From: Verrucomicrobiota bacterium
GTDB taxonomy: Bacteria > Verrucomicrobiota > Verrucomicrobiia > Limisphaerales > JACRJZ01
Direction of reading: 5' to 3'
NCBI GenBank assembly: GCA_016219875.1
Contig: JACRJZ010000091.1
Location: 1-64,000, forward strand
Length of the DNA: 64,000 nucleotides
The notes under the pieces were generated by a model. That model was not told the origin of the DNA. It searched no databases and saw nothing but the letters and a program-made list of their open reading frames with translations. The position numbers and the translations under genes were made by a program. This document shows positions 1-7,548 of the stretch, piece after piece (within the stretch, counting starts at the first letter, position 1; every line of letters starts with the position of its first letter).

Positions 1-84
1 GCGGCCGAAGCGCGGATGAAACGGCTGCGACGCGAAGCCCAAGAGCTGGGCTGGGAACTCGTTGCGATGAAGCCCGCTGCGTAA
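1..84 (+). CDS. C-terminal end of an unidentified protein (5' truncated by window edge)
   Basis: The first frame is open from base 1 to a TAA at 82-84 and gives 27 residues, rich in Arg, Glu and Ala and ending in MKPAA. A basic helix followed by a short hydrophobic tail is seen at the ends of some transposases, but the fragment is far too short to identify. The following spacer to 215 holds no recognisable element. Confidence 0.4.
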   Translation, partial: AAEARMKRLRREAQELGWELVAMKPAA

Positions 85-215
85 GTGTTATTTGGAAGTC
101 GGCGCTACGAGGGCTCCCGAACCGAGCTGGATGCAGCCTTGCGCCCCGGCGAAGCGCGCAAAGTCGGTCTGGCCAACCTCGCCCCAATCCGTTTCAATCC
201 TCCGCGACTGAACCT

Positions 216-1736
216 ATGCGAATTACAGACCTTCTCGCCGTCGTGCTGCTGGGCACAATTGGCTGGACGCCCTCAACGGCCGCCGAGCCAGCCAGACCCA
301 ACATCGTCCTCATCTACGCCGACGATCTCGGCTATGGCGATGTGAGTTGCTATGGCGCCACGCGCGTGCGGACCCCCAACATCGACCGCCTCGCGCGCGA
401 AGGACTGCGCTTCACGGACGCCCACGCCGCCGCGGCTACTTGCACGCCTTCGCGCTACGCGATGCTGACCGGCGAATACGCCTGGCGCAAGAAGGGCACT
501 GGTGTTTTGCCCGGCAACGCCGCGCTGATCATCGAGCCGGGCCGGGTCACGCTGGCGTCGATGCTCCGGGAGGCGGGCTACCGAACGGCCGTGGTGGGCA
601 AGTGGCACTTGGGCCTTGGTCCCCAGGGCGGCCCAAACTGGAACGGAGACATCAAGCCAGGCCCGCTGGAACTCGGGTTCCACTCCTGCTTCCTCCTGCC
701 CGCCACCGGCGACCGCACGCCTTGCGTGTACGTGGAGGACCACCACATCGTCGGCCTTGACCCCAGCGATCCCATCGAAGTGAGCTATGGGAAGCCGTTC
801 ACCAACGAGCCGACCGGCAAGGCGAATCCCGAATTGCTCACGATGCACCCCAGCCACGGCCACGATCAGACCATCGTGGCAGGCATCAGTCGCATCGGCT
901 ACATGCGTGGAGGCAAGGCGGCGCTGTGGAAGGATGAGGACGTGGCTGATGTCATCACCCGGAAGGCCGTCGCCTTCATCGAACAGAACAAGGACCGGCC
1001 GTTCTTCCTCTACTTCGCCACGCACGACATCCACGTGCCGCGCGTGCCGCATCCTCGCTTCGCCGGCAAAACGGGCATGGGACCGCGCGGGGACGTGATC
1101 GTGGAATTCGACTGGAGCGCCGGCGAAATCCTGAAGGCACTCGACCGCCACAAGCTGGCGAAGAACACACTCGTCATTCTGAGCAGCGACAACGGCCCGG
1201 TGGTGGATGACGGCTACAAGGACCAGGCGAAGGAGAAACTCGGCGACCACCGTCCCGCCGGCCCGTTGCGCGGTGGCAAGTACAGCGCGTTTGAAGGCGG
1301 CACCCGCGTTCCGTTCATGGTGCGTTGGCCGGCCCGCGTGAAGCCGGGCGTGTCGGACGCGCTCCTTTGCCAAGTGGATTTCCTGGCGTCGCTTGCCGCG
1401 TTGACGGGACAGAAGCTTGATGCCGAGGCCGGGCCTGACAGCGTCAACATCCTGCCCGCGCTGCTGGGCCAATCGGCGACGGGCCGAGACCATCTCGTGG
1501 AACAGGCGGGAGCACTTGCTCTGCGTGAGGGCGCGTGGAAGTTCATCGAACCCGGCAAAGGGGCGCGCTACAACAAGCTCACCGACACCGAGACGGGCCA
1601 GGAGCCACAAGGCCAGCTCTACCAACTCGGCGCCAGTCTGGCTGAAACCAACAACGTGAGCGCCGAGAACGTGGATCGAGCGCAGGCCATGGCCGCGCGC
1701 CTGAAGGAACTGCGAGCCAATCCAAAGTCGCGGTGA
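216..1736 (+). CDS. Secreted sulfatase (formylglycine-dependent arylsulfatase family)
   Basis: Hydrolyses sulfate esters, probably on polysaccharides, after export. The 506-residue protein starts with a signal peptide (about residues 1-23, ending TAA). The metal-binding DD pair follows at residues 36-37. The sulfatase signature CTPSR is at 76-80; Cys76 would be converted to formylglycine by an anaerobic or FGE-type maturase not seen here. GKWHLG lies near residue 130, and a DNGP motif near 328 supplies further metal ligands. The length is normal for single-domain bacterial sulfatases. It stands alone, with no carbohydrate-uptake genes beside it. The sulfated substrate cannot be predicted. Confidence 0.93.
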   Translation: MRITDLLAVVLLGTIGWTPSTAAEPARPNIVLIYADDLGYGDVSCYGATRVRTPNIDRLAREGLRFTDAHAAAATCTPSRYAMLTGEYAWRKKGTGVLPGNAALIIEPGRVTLASMLREAGYRTAVVGKWHLGLGPQGGPNWNGDIKPGPLELGFHSCFLLPATGDRTPCVYVEDHHIVGLDPSDPIEVSYGKPFTNEPTGKANPELLTMHPSHGHDQTIVAGISRIGYMRGGKAALWKDEDVADVITRKAVAFIEQNKDRPFFLYFATHDIHVPRVPHPRFAGKTGMGPRGDVIVEFDWSAGEILKALDRHKLAKNTLVILSSDNGPVVDDGYKDQAKEKLGDHRPAGPLRGGKYSAFEGGTRVPFMVRWPARVKPGVSDALLCQVDFLASLAALTGQKLDAEAGPDSVNILPALLGQSATGRDHLVEQAGALALREGAWKFIEPGKGARYNKLTDTETGQEPQGQLYQLGASLAETNNVSAENVDRAQAMAARLKELRANPKSR

Positions 1737-1830
1737 CGGCAACGGCGAGGGGCGGTTTTGCGGAGAACGCGCTACCGGATTCCGCGCTGGTGGGCCACGC
1801 GCGGCCTTTGGCCACTCCGGCACTTTTCCC

Positions 1831-1857
1831 TCAAGTCACTCTTGTGCCTGCCGATAA
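1831..1857 (+). promoter_or_regulatory. Sigma-28 (FliA-type) promoter upstream of fliD
   Basis: TCAAGTCA at 1831-1838, an 11-base spacer, then GCCGATAA at 1850-1857. The -10 matches the enterobacterial sigma-28 consensus exactly; the -35 is a partial match to TAAAGTTT. It lies about 80 bases before the fliD start and points the right way. Confidence 0.75.
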
Positions 1858-1938
1858 CCGACACGACGGGCGAGGTGTCGTTCGCCCCAAGCCGTGCGGG
1901 CCACGGCCGGGAACCACACCGCCGCCCGGAATACGATT

Positions 1939-3663
1939 ATGGATCTAGGTTTATCAGGTCTGGCCTCGGGCTTCGATTGGAAGTCCTTCGTGGAGCAGAT
2001 TGTTCAGGTAGAGCGCGTGCCCCAGCAGCGTCTATACAGCGAGCAAAGTGTCTTGGCGCAACGGAACAACGCCTACAGCAGCCTCAAGACCCAACTGAGC
2101 ACGCTGCAGACCCGCGTCGAGGCCCTCAGTGACGGCGACCTCTTCGATCAGCGCCTGAGCACGGCGTCGGACACGACCCTCGCCAGCGCGTCGGCCACGG
2201 CGGACACGCCGCTGGGCGACTACGCCATCTCGGTGACGCAGTTTGCCACGGCGGCGTCTTTGCGCGGCACGGACAATCCGGGCGCGCGGCTCAGCGCCAG
2301 CAGCGATGTCTCCGGCGTGGTGGTCGGCACCGCGCCGCTCGCCACCCCGATCACGGCCGGCAATTTCACCATCGATGGCAAGCAGGTCGCCGTCGAAAGC
2401 ACGGACACCCTCCAGCAGGTGTTCGACAAGATCAGCACGGCCACCAGCGGCAGCGTGACGGCCAGCTACAACTCCGCCACGGATCAAATCACCCTCTCCA
2501 AAGCCAGCGGGGAGTTGGTGCTGGGCAGCGCGACCGACACCAGCAATTTCCTCCAGGCCACCAAGCTCTGGAACAGCGGCGGCAGCAGTGCCACCAGCGG
2601 CAGTGCGTTGGGCGTGGTCAAGCTGGGATCGGCGCTCTCCGAGGCGAACTTCGGCACCGCCGTCAGCGGGGCCAGCGGCGAGTTCAAGATCAATGGTGTC
2701 TCCATCACTTGGGCCAACACCGACACCGTGGTCCAGGTGCTGGGCCGCATCAACGATTCCGAGGCCGGCGTCACCGCCACGTACGACTGGACCAACGACC
2801 GGTTCATGCTGACGAACGAAACCACCGGCGACGTGGGTGTGGCGGTGGAAGACGTGACCGGGAATTTCCTCGCGGCGGCCGGTTTGTCGGGCGGCACTTT
2901 CCAGCGCGGAAAGGACTTGCTGTATTCGATCAACGGCGGCGCCACGCTTCACAGCCGAAGCAATTCCATCACGGAGGCCACGTCCGGGATTGAAGGGCTT
3001 TCGGTGGAACTCCTCACGACGACATTGGGGACCGAGCCGAGCGTGGACTTCAGCGTGTCTGTCACCGTGGACACGAGCAAGAGCAAGCAGGCGATCAAGG
3101 ATTTTCTCACGGAGTACAACAAGGTGCAGTCGATGATCGACTCCTACACCGCCAGTTCGACGGACTCCAAGGGCAAGGTGACCGCCGGCATCCTGGCCAG
3201 CGAAAGCGACGCCAGCAGCATCGCCTCCAGCTTGCGCAGCACGCTGTTCGGGCAGGTCACCGGTTTGAGCGGCGCGCTGGATCATCTGGCGGATTTGGGC
3301 ATCGATTCCAGCGGCGATGACAACTCGCTGAAGCTGGAGGATGAAAGCGTGCTGGACACGGCGCTTGCGGAGAACATCGAGGACGTGAAGGACCTCTTCA
3401 GCAACTCCACCGCCGGATTGGCCGTGCAATTGTCGGAGTTTCTCGACAGCACCATCGGCGACGACGGCAGCCTGGTGGCCCACCAGGACACGATCACGAA
3501 GCAGATATCCGACATCGACACGCAGATGGCCGATCTCGAACGGCTGGTGCAGGCCAACAAGGCGCGGTTGACCGACAGCTTCATCGCCATGGAAACCGCC
3601 CAGGCCCAGATCAACCAACAGTTGACGTTCCTCCAGAAAATCGCGACCACGACTTCGTCTTGA
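1939..3663 (+). CDS. fliD: Flagellar filament cap protein FliD (hook-associated protein 2)
   Basis: FliD caps the growing flagellar filament and places flagellin subunits. The N-terminus LSGLASGFDWKSFVEQIVQ is the FliD_N signature, followed by Ser/Thr/Ala-rich variable domains. The C-terminal half carries the FliD_C region and ends in a long helix (about 515-570) able to form the coiled-coil leg. At 574 residues its length is ordinary. I chose the ATG at 1939 over an upstream in-frame ATG at 1894 because homologues begin a few residues before the LSGLASG motif. A sigma-28 promoter lies upstream, and fliS follows two genes later, as in many flagellar loci. Confidence 0.93.
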   Translation: MDLGLSGLASGFDWKSFVEQIVQVERVPQQRLYSEQSVLAQRNNAYSSLKTQLSTLQTRVEALSDGDLFDQRLSTASDTTLASASATADTPLGDYAISVTQFATAASLRGTDNPGARLSASSDVSGVVVGTAPLATPITAGNFTIDGKQVAVESTDTLQQVFDKISTATSGSVTASYNSATDQITLSKASGELVLGSATDTSNFLQATKLWNSGGSSATSGSALGVVKLGSALSEANFGTAVSGASGEFKINGVSITWANTDTVVQVLGRINDSEAGVTATYDWTNDRFMLTNETTGDVGVAVEDVTGNFLAAAGLSGGTFQRGKDLLYSINGGATLHSRSNSITEATSGIEGLSVELLTTTLGTEPSVDFSVSVTVDTSKSKQAIKDFLTEYNKVQSMIDSYTASSTDSKGKVTAGILASESDASSIASSLRSTLFGQVTGLSGALDHLADLGIDSSGDDNSLKLEDESVLDTALAENIEDVKDLFSNSTAGLAVQLSEFLDSTIGDDGSLVAHQDTITKQISDIDTQMADLERLVQANKARLTDSFIAMETAQAQINQQLTFLQKIATTTSS

Positions 3664-4403
3664 GGTCCACGTTGAAAAACTTGTCCGTCGGACTGGAGCC
3701 GCCCCAAGGCCGTTCCGGGGACGGAGGCTTCCGCCTTCTCAAGACGACCCTCGCCGCCTGCTCCCTGGTGGCGGCCGTGCTGCTGGCCGGCTGCGAATCC
3801 ACCAAGCTCAGCGACACCGTTCTTGGCTCCAGCTACCAGCCGACGAACGTCAAGCGCCGGGCCGCGACCTTGCCTCCCACGTTGCGGCGCGTCGCGCTGC
3901 TGCCGTTGGCCGCCGCCACGGCGGAGGGCGTGCTGGAACAGGGGCGGACTCACCTCAGTCCCGTCGTCCTGGCTGAATTGAACAAGGCGCAACGGTTCGA
4001 GGTGGTGCCGGTTTCCGCGGAGCAGATGCAGCGCTGGACGGGACAAACGGCTTGGTCGGCGGAAGAGAAATTGCCCCTCGACATGTTGGACAAGGTGCGC
4101 GACGAAACCGGCTGCCAGGGCGTGCTCTTCGTGCAACTCACGGTCTATCGTCCGTATCCGCCCCTGGCGGTCGGCTGGCGCATGAAGCTGGTCGAAGTGC
4201 CGGAGACGACGAACGTGTGGTGGGCCGCGGACGAGGTGTTTGACGCCGGCAACGAGGCCGTGAGCAACGGTGCCCGGCGCCACCAGCAATCGCAACAGTC
4301 GCTTTCGAGCGCGTTGCAGGATTCGCACAACATCCTCGGCGTGCCGCGCCGGTTCGGGGCCTACACCGCCAGCGCCCTGTTTGCCACCCTGCCGGAGCGT
4401 TGA
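3660..4403 (+). CDS. Lipoprotein of unknown function, coupled to fliD
   Basis: The TTG start at 3660 overlaps the fliD stop, so translation is probably coupled. A hydrophobic segment ends in the lipobox LLAGC, with Cys45 as the lipidation site, so this is an envelope lipoprotein of about 200 mature residues. The mature part begins with a basic stretch, then a VALLPL strand, a helix ending in an RFEVVPVS strand, and GVLFVQLTVY. This resembles the nucleotide-fold-like domain of CsgG/FlgO-type lipoproteins, but the similarity is by pattern only. Its operon position suggests a part in flagellar assembly or outer-membrane passage. The 30-residue stretch before the signal is long, so the true start may be a later TTG (3672 or 3681). 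Confidence 0.75.
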   Translation: MRSTLKNLSVGLEPPQGRSGDGGFRLLKTTLAACSLVAAVLLAGCESTKLSDTVLGSSYQPTNVKRRAATLPPTLRRVALLPLAAATAEGVLEQGRTHLSPVVLAELNKAQRFEVVPVSAEQMQRWTGQTAWSAEEKLPLDMLDKVRDETGCQGVLFVQLTVYRPYPPLAVGWRMKLVEVPETTNVWWAADEVFDAGNEAVSNGARRHQQSQQSLSSALQDSHNILGVPRRFGAYTASALFATLPER

Positions 4404-4414
4404 CGTAATTCCCT

Positions 4415-4441
4415 AAAGTTTGAGGCACTCCCGCCGATAAC
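4415..4441 (+). promoter_or_regulatory. Perfect-consensus sigma-28 (FliA) promoter
   Basis: TAAAGTTT at 4415-4422, exactly 11 bases, then GCCGATAA at 4434-4441. Both boxes are identical to the textbook sigma-28 consensus. It drives the FlgM-like/fliS/FliT-like genes, whose first start is about 65 bases downstream. Confidence 0.9.
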
Positions 4442-4467
4442 AGGGCCGGTTAGACGTAGGAACAACA

Positions 4468-4524
4468 TGAACAAAATTCGGCCTGCCACGGAGAAAGGAC
4501 AGGCAGTATGGAAATCAAATTAAA
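4468..4524 (+). CDS. Possible 18-residue leader peptide ahead of the FlgM-like gene
   Basis: An ATG at 4468 with AGGA 6-9 bases upstream opens an 18-codon frame (starting MNKIRP) that ends in TAA at 4522-4524. It overlaps the start of the FlgM-like gene by 17 bases in another frame. Its ribosome passage would cover or expose the downstream ribosome binding site. It could equally be chance. Confidence 0.25.
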
Positions 4525-4774
4525 CACGAACCACGACTTGATCATTCGGGCGGTCCAGAGGCCGGCAGCCAGCCAGCCGGTCAGCCCCGTCCGGGATCGC
4601 GCCGCGTTCGAGAACCTTCAGACCCTCAGCCAGGAACTGGACCAGATTCCGGTGGTGCGCCCCGAGAAAGTCGCGCGCGCCCAGGCACTGGTCGCCAACA
4701 CCGATTGGCCGCCGGAGCGGACCATCGAGGGTCTTTCCAACCTTCTGGCCATGCACATGGGCCAGAACGTGTGA
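4508..4774 (+). CDS. FlgM-like anti-sigma-28 candidate
   Basis: An 88-residue protein with a good ribosome binding site (AAAGGA, 9 bases before ATG). It has a flexible polar N-terminus and a helical C-terminus (VRPEKVARAQALVA, then ERTIEGLSNLLAMHM). That pattern resembles the two sigma-binding helices of FlgM. The gene directly follows a perfect sigma-28 promoter and precedes fliS, which fits flgM being itself in the FliA regulon. Sequence likeness alone is weak, so the call rests on size, helix pattern and context. Another small flagellar protein is possible. Confidence 0.5.
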   Translation: MEIKLNTNHDLIIRAVQRPAASQPVSPVRDRAAFENLQTLSQELDQIPVVRPEKVARAQALVANTDWPPERTIEGLSNLLAMHMGQNV

Positions 4775-4793
4775 GGGAGGGTCCGGCCACTTT

Positions 4794-5222
4794 ATGAACT
4801 TGATCAACCCCTGGAATTCCTATCGCCGCATCGCCACCCAAACCGCCTCGCCCGGCCATTTGGTGCTGATGCTTTACGACGGCGCCATCCGCTTCCTGGA
4901 GCAGGCGCTTGGCGGGTTCGCCAAGGAGGATCCGGCGGAATTCAATCTGACCATTCACACCAACCTCCAGCGCGCCCAGGAGATCGTGCGCGAGTTGAAT
5001 TTCTCCTTGAACATGACCGAGGGCGGCCAACTCGCCGACAACCTCCGCGGCCTTTACAGCTACATGGACCGCCGCCTCGACGAGAGCAACCGCAAGAAGG
5101 AGCAGGACGGCATCCACGAAGTGAAGCGCCGCCTCACCATCCTGCGCGACGCTTGGTCCGCGATGTTATCCGGTCAGGGATCGGACGGCGCTTCCGCCGA
5201 TCCGCAACTGGCTGCCGCCTGA
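4794..5222 (+). CDS. fliS: Flagellin chaperone FliS
   Basis: FliS binds the C-terminus of flagellin in the cytosol and prevents early polymerisation. The 142-residue protein begins MNLINPWNSYRRIATQTASP and continues HLVLMLYDGAIRFLEQA, which is the family hallmark (Tyr near the N-terminus, TASP, LYDGAIRFL). The rest is the usual four-helix bundle with a disordered Ala-rich tail. It starts 19 bases after the FlgM-like gene and is followed by the FliT-like gene 7 bases later, forming one operon under the sigma-28 promoter at 4415-4441. Confidence 0.93.
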   Translation: MNLINPWNSYRRIATQTASPGHLVLMLYDGAIRFLEQALGGFAKEDPAEFNLTIHTNLQRAQEIVRELNFSLNMTEGGQLADNLRGLYSYMDRRLDESNRKKEQDGIHEVKRRLTILRDAWSAMLSGQGSDGASADPQLAAA

Positions 5223-5229
5223 CTCGCTT

Positions 5230-5631
5230 ATGTTGGCCGAGCCTGCCGAACACGAATTGCTGGACGCCTACGACCAGTGGCGCCGCTGGACCGAGGTGGA
5301 GGGACTGGCCATCTGCGCCGAGGATTGGCCGAAAGTGACCGAGTGCCAGCGCGTGAAGCGCGAACTGCAAACGGTCATCATCCGGCGCACCGACGAAGCT
5401 TTTACCGAACTCCCGCTCAACTCCCAGGCCCGCGCCCGCTTTGAGTCCGGGATGCGCTCCGCGGTGGGTGAACTCATCGAGCTTGAGTCCCGCAATGGAA
5501 GGATTCTTTCCGAGAAACGCGGCCGCGTCCTGAAAGAGAGGGAAGACTTGGAGCGTTCCGCGCACAATCTCCGGCGCGTGCATGGCACCTATGGCAACGC
5601 GCTGGGTGCCTGCTGGCACTCTTACTCCTGA
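5230..5631 (+). CDS. FliT-like flagellar chaperone candidate
   Basis: A 133-residue, mostly alpha-helical, charged protein starting 7 bases after fliS. Short helical proteins in this position are usually FliT, which chaperones the cap protein FliD. The N-terminal helices (LLDAYDQWRRWTEVEGLAICAEDW) and a conserved-looking LIELESRN segment fit a FliT or FlgN-like bundle. No diagnostic motif can be read by eye, so the name rests on position and fold type. Confidence 0.5.
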   Translation: MLAEPAEHELLDAYDQWRRWTEVEGLAICAEDWPKVTECQRVKRELQTVIIRRTDEAFTELPLNSQARARFESGMRSAVGELIELESRNGRILSEKRGRVLKEREDLERSAHNLRRVHGTYGNALGACWHSYS

Positions 5632-5654
5632 CGGGACCGACGTTTAGGAGGCGT

Positions 5655-5741
5655 CGCTGAAGCGTTGCAGCGGCTCTGGCATTGGGCTGAAGTCATCCCC
5701 TGAATCCTCTTTTACTCTTCAACCCTTCAACGCTTTAACCT
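5655..5741. repeat. 8-bp-unit inverted repeat, core family shared with 8571-8686 and 9748-9837
   Basis: Arms made of degenerate 8-base units (CTTCAACC on the right, the complement on the left) flank a core. Its complement reads GAGGATTCAGGGGATGACTT then CAGCCCAATGCC, nearly the core of the two other copies, here in the opposite orientation. It lies between the FliT-like gene and the converging sensor kinase gene and could act as a two-way terminator. Confidence 0.7.
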
Positions 5742-5763
5742 CGTTGCCCCTTCACCCGCCCCT

Positions 5764-7353
5764 TCACCCGGCCCGCGCATCCAGCGTCTGCCGCACCACC
5801 CGCAACAGTTCCGTGTTCCGAAAGGGTTTCATCAAGAGAGCGCTGGCCCCGAGAGACTGAAGATCGCCGGCCAGTTGGGGATTGGGCGCCTCGCCGCTCA
5901 ACATCACCACCTTGGCCGTGGGGTTCGTCTGACGAATGCCACTCAACGCCCCGCGTCCATCCAGGAACGGCATGTCCACGTCGAGCAGGACCAGGTCCAT
6001 GTGGGACTGATACTTGGCCACGGCCTCCCGCCCGTCCGCCGCTTCGACAACGCGGTAGCCGCGATAAGCCAGCACGGCGCGGATCAACCCGCGCACCAGG
6101 TTTTCGTCGTCCGCGACGAGGATGGTTTCGGTGCCGTTCAAGGCTTGGGCCGAGAGCTTGCTGGGTTCGCCGGCGAGGGGCTGGGGTTTGCTGGCGTAGG
6201 CCGAAGCGCAGGGCAGCGTCAGCGTGATGCGCACGCCCTGGGCCGCGCACGGTTCCGCGCAGATGTCGCCTTCGTGCCGCGCCACGATCTGCCGTGCGCG
6301 TTGCAGGCCCAGCGTCGGCGGCGTGAGATGGCAGAGTTCCTCCGGGGGCGCGAGCAAGGTGGGCAACTCGGTGGGCTTCACGGCCGAAGGCGTGTGACTG
6401 ACGGACAAGCGCACGGAGTTGCCTCGCATCGGCGCCGGCAGCGAGGCGGGATCGGCGTTCTCAATCCGGATGCAGATTTCCCCGCCATCGGGCAGGGAAG
6501 CATGGGCATGCAGGCACAACAGCAGCGTGGCTTCCAACATCTGGCTTTCGCGGGCTTGCACCGGCCAGAGATCGCGGCTGGCGACTTCGACGGACACTTG
6601 CACTCGCCGTCCCAGGCAGCGTCGGAGGAGGGCCACCGTTTCCTCGGCGACCTTGGCCAAATCGACGGGCGTGGGCTGGCTGACGGGACTGCGCATGAAG
6701 CCGGCCAGACGGGTGTTCGTCTCGGCCGCCTGGCGCGCGCTGGCCTGGGCCAGAGTCAGATGCCGCCGGCATTCCTCGAGCGATTCTCCCTCCAGATGGG
6801 CCAGTTCCAGATGCGAGAGCACGCCGGTCAGGGCGTTGTTCATCTGGTGGGTCATGCCGCGGGTCAGGGCGGCCACGACCCACGCGCGGCGCAGTTCCTC
6901 CATCAGTGGAGGCAAATCGCTCTTGTTGACCTCTGATGGAGAAGGCCCGTGCTGGGCCATTTTCCGCGTTGGACGGCACAGGCAAAGCCAGCCTGTGCGG
7001 TGTCCGTCCGTGCCGCGCATCGGCTCCACCTCGATCTCGAGCGGAAGGCGCTGGCCGTCCGGGCGGCGAACGGTGAGGCGCGTGCGCACCGGCTGGAACG
7101 GTTGGAAGTGCCAGAACTCGTCGCGCATCCGCCTTTCCCATCCAGGCGTGAGCAGTCTCAAGCAGGATCCTCCCGCCACGCTGGCGGCCGTGTGGCCCAG
7201 CAGCCGCTCGGCGGCCGCGCTCCAGTGCGTGATCGTGCCGTCGTTGTCCAGCACAACGACCGCGACGGGTTCCTTTGGCGCGCTGGATGTGGGCACGGGT
7301 GCAATCATGAGGGGGCAAGACTTGTCGGATTGCCGAATAGAATCAAGGCTCAA
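5764..7353 (-). CDS. Hybrid sensor kinase-like protein (PAS, degenerate kinase core, receiver)
   Basis: A 529-residue cytosolic protein. A PAS domain occupies about 27-130 (GTITHWSAAAERLLGH). A dimerisation helix carries the usual phospho-acceptor site as His169 in THQMNNAL. The ATP-binding domain spans about 230-382, and an intact receiver domain 408-525 has Asp415/Asp416, acceptor Asp458 and Lys509. The ATP site looks dead: the N box has His282 and Ala285 where Asn and Asp are expected, and the G1 box DxGxG reads HTPSA at 320-324. It probably receives phosphate from another kinase or works as a scaffold. It faces and follows the HDOD gene, probably as one transcript. The start could also be Met16. 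Confidence 0.85.
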   Translation of the reverse strand: MSLDSIRQSDKSCPLMIAPVPTSSAPKEPVAVVVLDNDGTITHWSAAAERLLGHTAASVAGGSCLRLLTPGWERRMRDEFWHFQPFQPVRTRLTVRRPDGQRLPLEIEVEPMRGTDGHRTGWLCLCRPTRKMAQHGPSPSEVNKSDLPPLMEELRRAWVVAALTRGMTHQMNNALTGVLSHLELAHLEGESLEECRRHLTLAQASARQAAETNTRLAGFMRSPVSQPTPVDLAKVAEETVALLRRCLGRRVQVSVEVASRDLWPVQARESQMLEATLLLCLHAHASLPDGGEICIRIENADPASLPAPMRGNSVRLSVSHTPSAVKPTELPTLLAPPEELCHLTPPTLGLQRARQIVARHEGDICAEPCAAQGVRITLTLPCASAYASKPQPLAGEPSKLSAQALNGTETILVADDENLVRGLIRAVLAYRGYRVVEAADGREAVAKYQSHMDLVLLDVDMPFLDGRGALSGIRQTNPTAKVVMLSGEAPNPQLAGDLQSLGASALLMKPFRNTELLRVVRQTLDARAG

Positions 7354-7396
7354 ACCGCGACTCGAGATTCAGGATTCTGGAGCCTCTCTCAGAACT

Positions 7397-7461
7397 GTAG
7401 CAGCCGACGTGAGGAGGCTCTGCTTCCATTGAAGTTGGAGCCGCCTCACGTCGGCTGCTAC
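7397..7461. repeat. GTAGCAGCC palindromic repeat, copy 1
   Basis: A left arm beginning GTAGCAGCCGACGTGAGGAG and its near-exact complement 24 bases long, separated by about 17 bases. Outer flanks (CAGAAC / GTTCTG) extend the stem. It is one of four full copies in the window and lies between the HDOD and sensor kinase genes. Confidence 0.9.
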
Positions 7462-7548
7462 AGGGTTCTGAAATCGCCTCTCTGGATTGAGAGTTCACGT
7501 CCCTGGGCGCGGCGTCCGGTTGGCCTCGGCCCGTTGCGCCGCGCCGCT

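Noticed and set aside
2032..3618. Minus-strand open frame of 528 codons
   Set aside because: Lies wholly opposite fliD and has no motif or ribosome binding site.
7397..7461. CRISPR array
   Set aside because: Arms are inverted rather than direct repeats, with no run of regularly spaced repeats and unique spacers here or elsewhere in the window.
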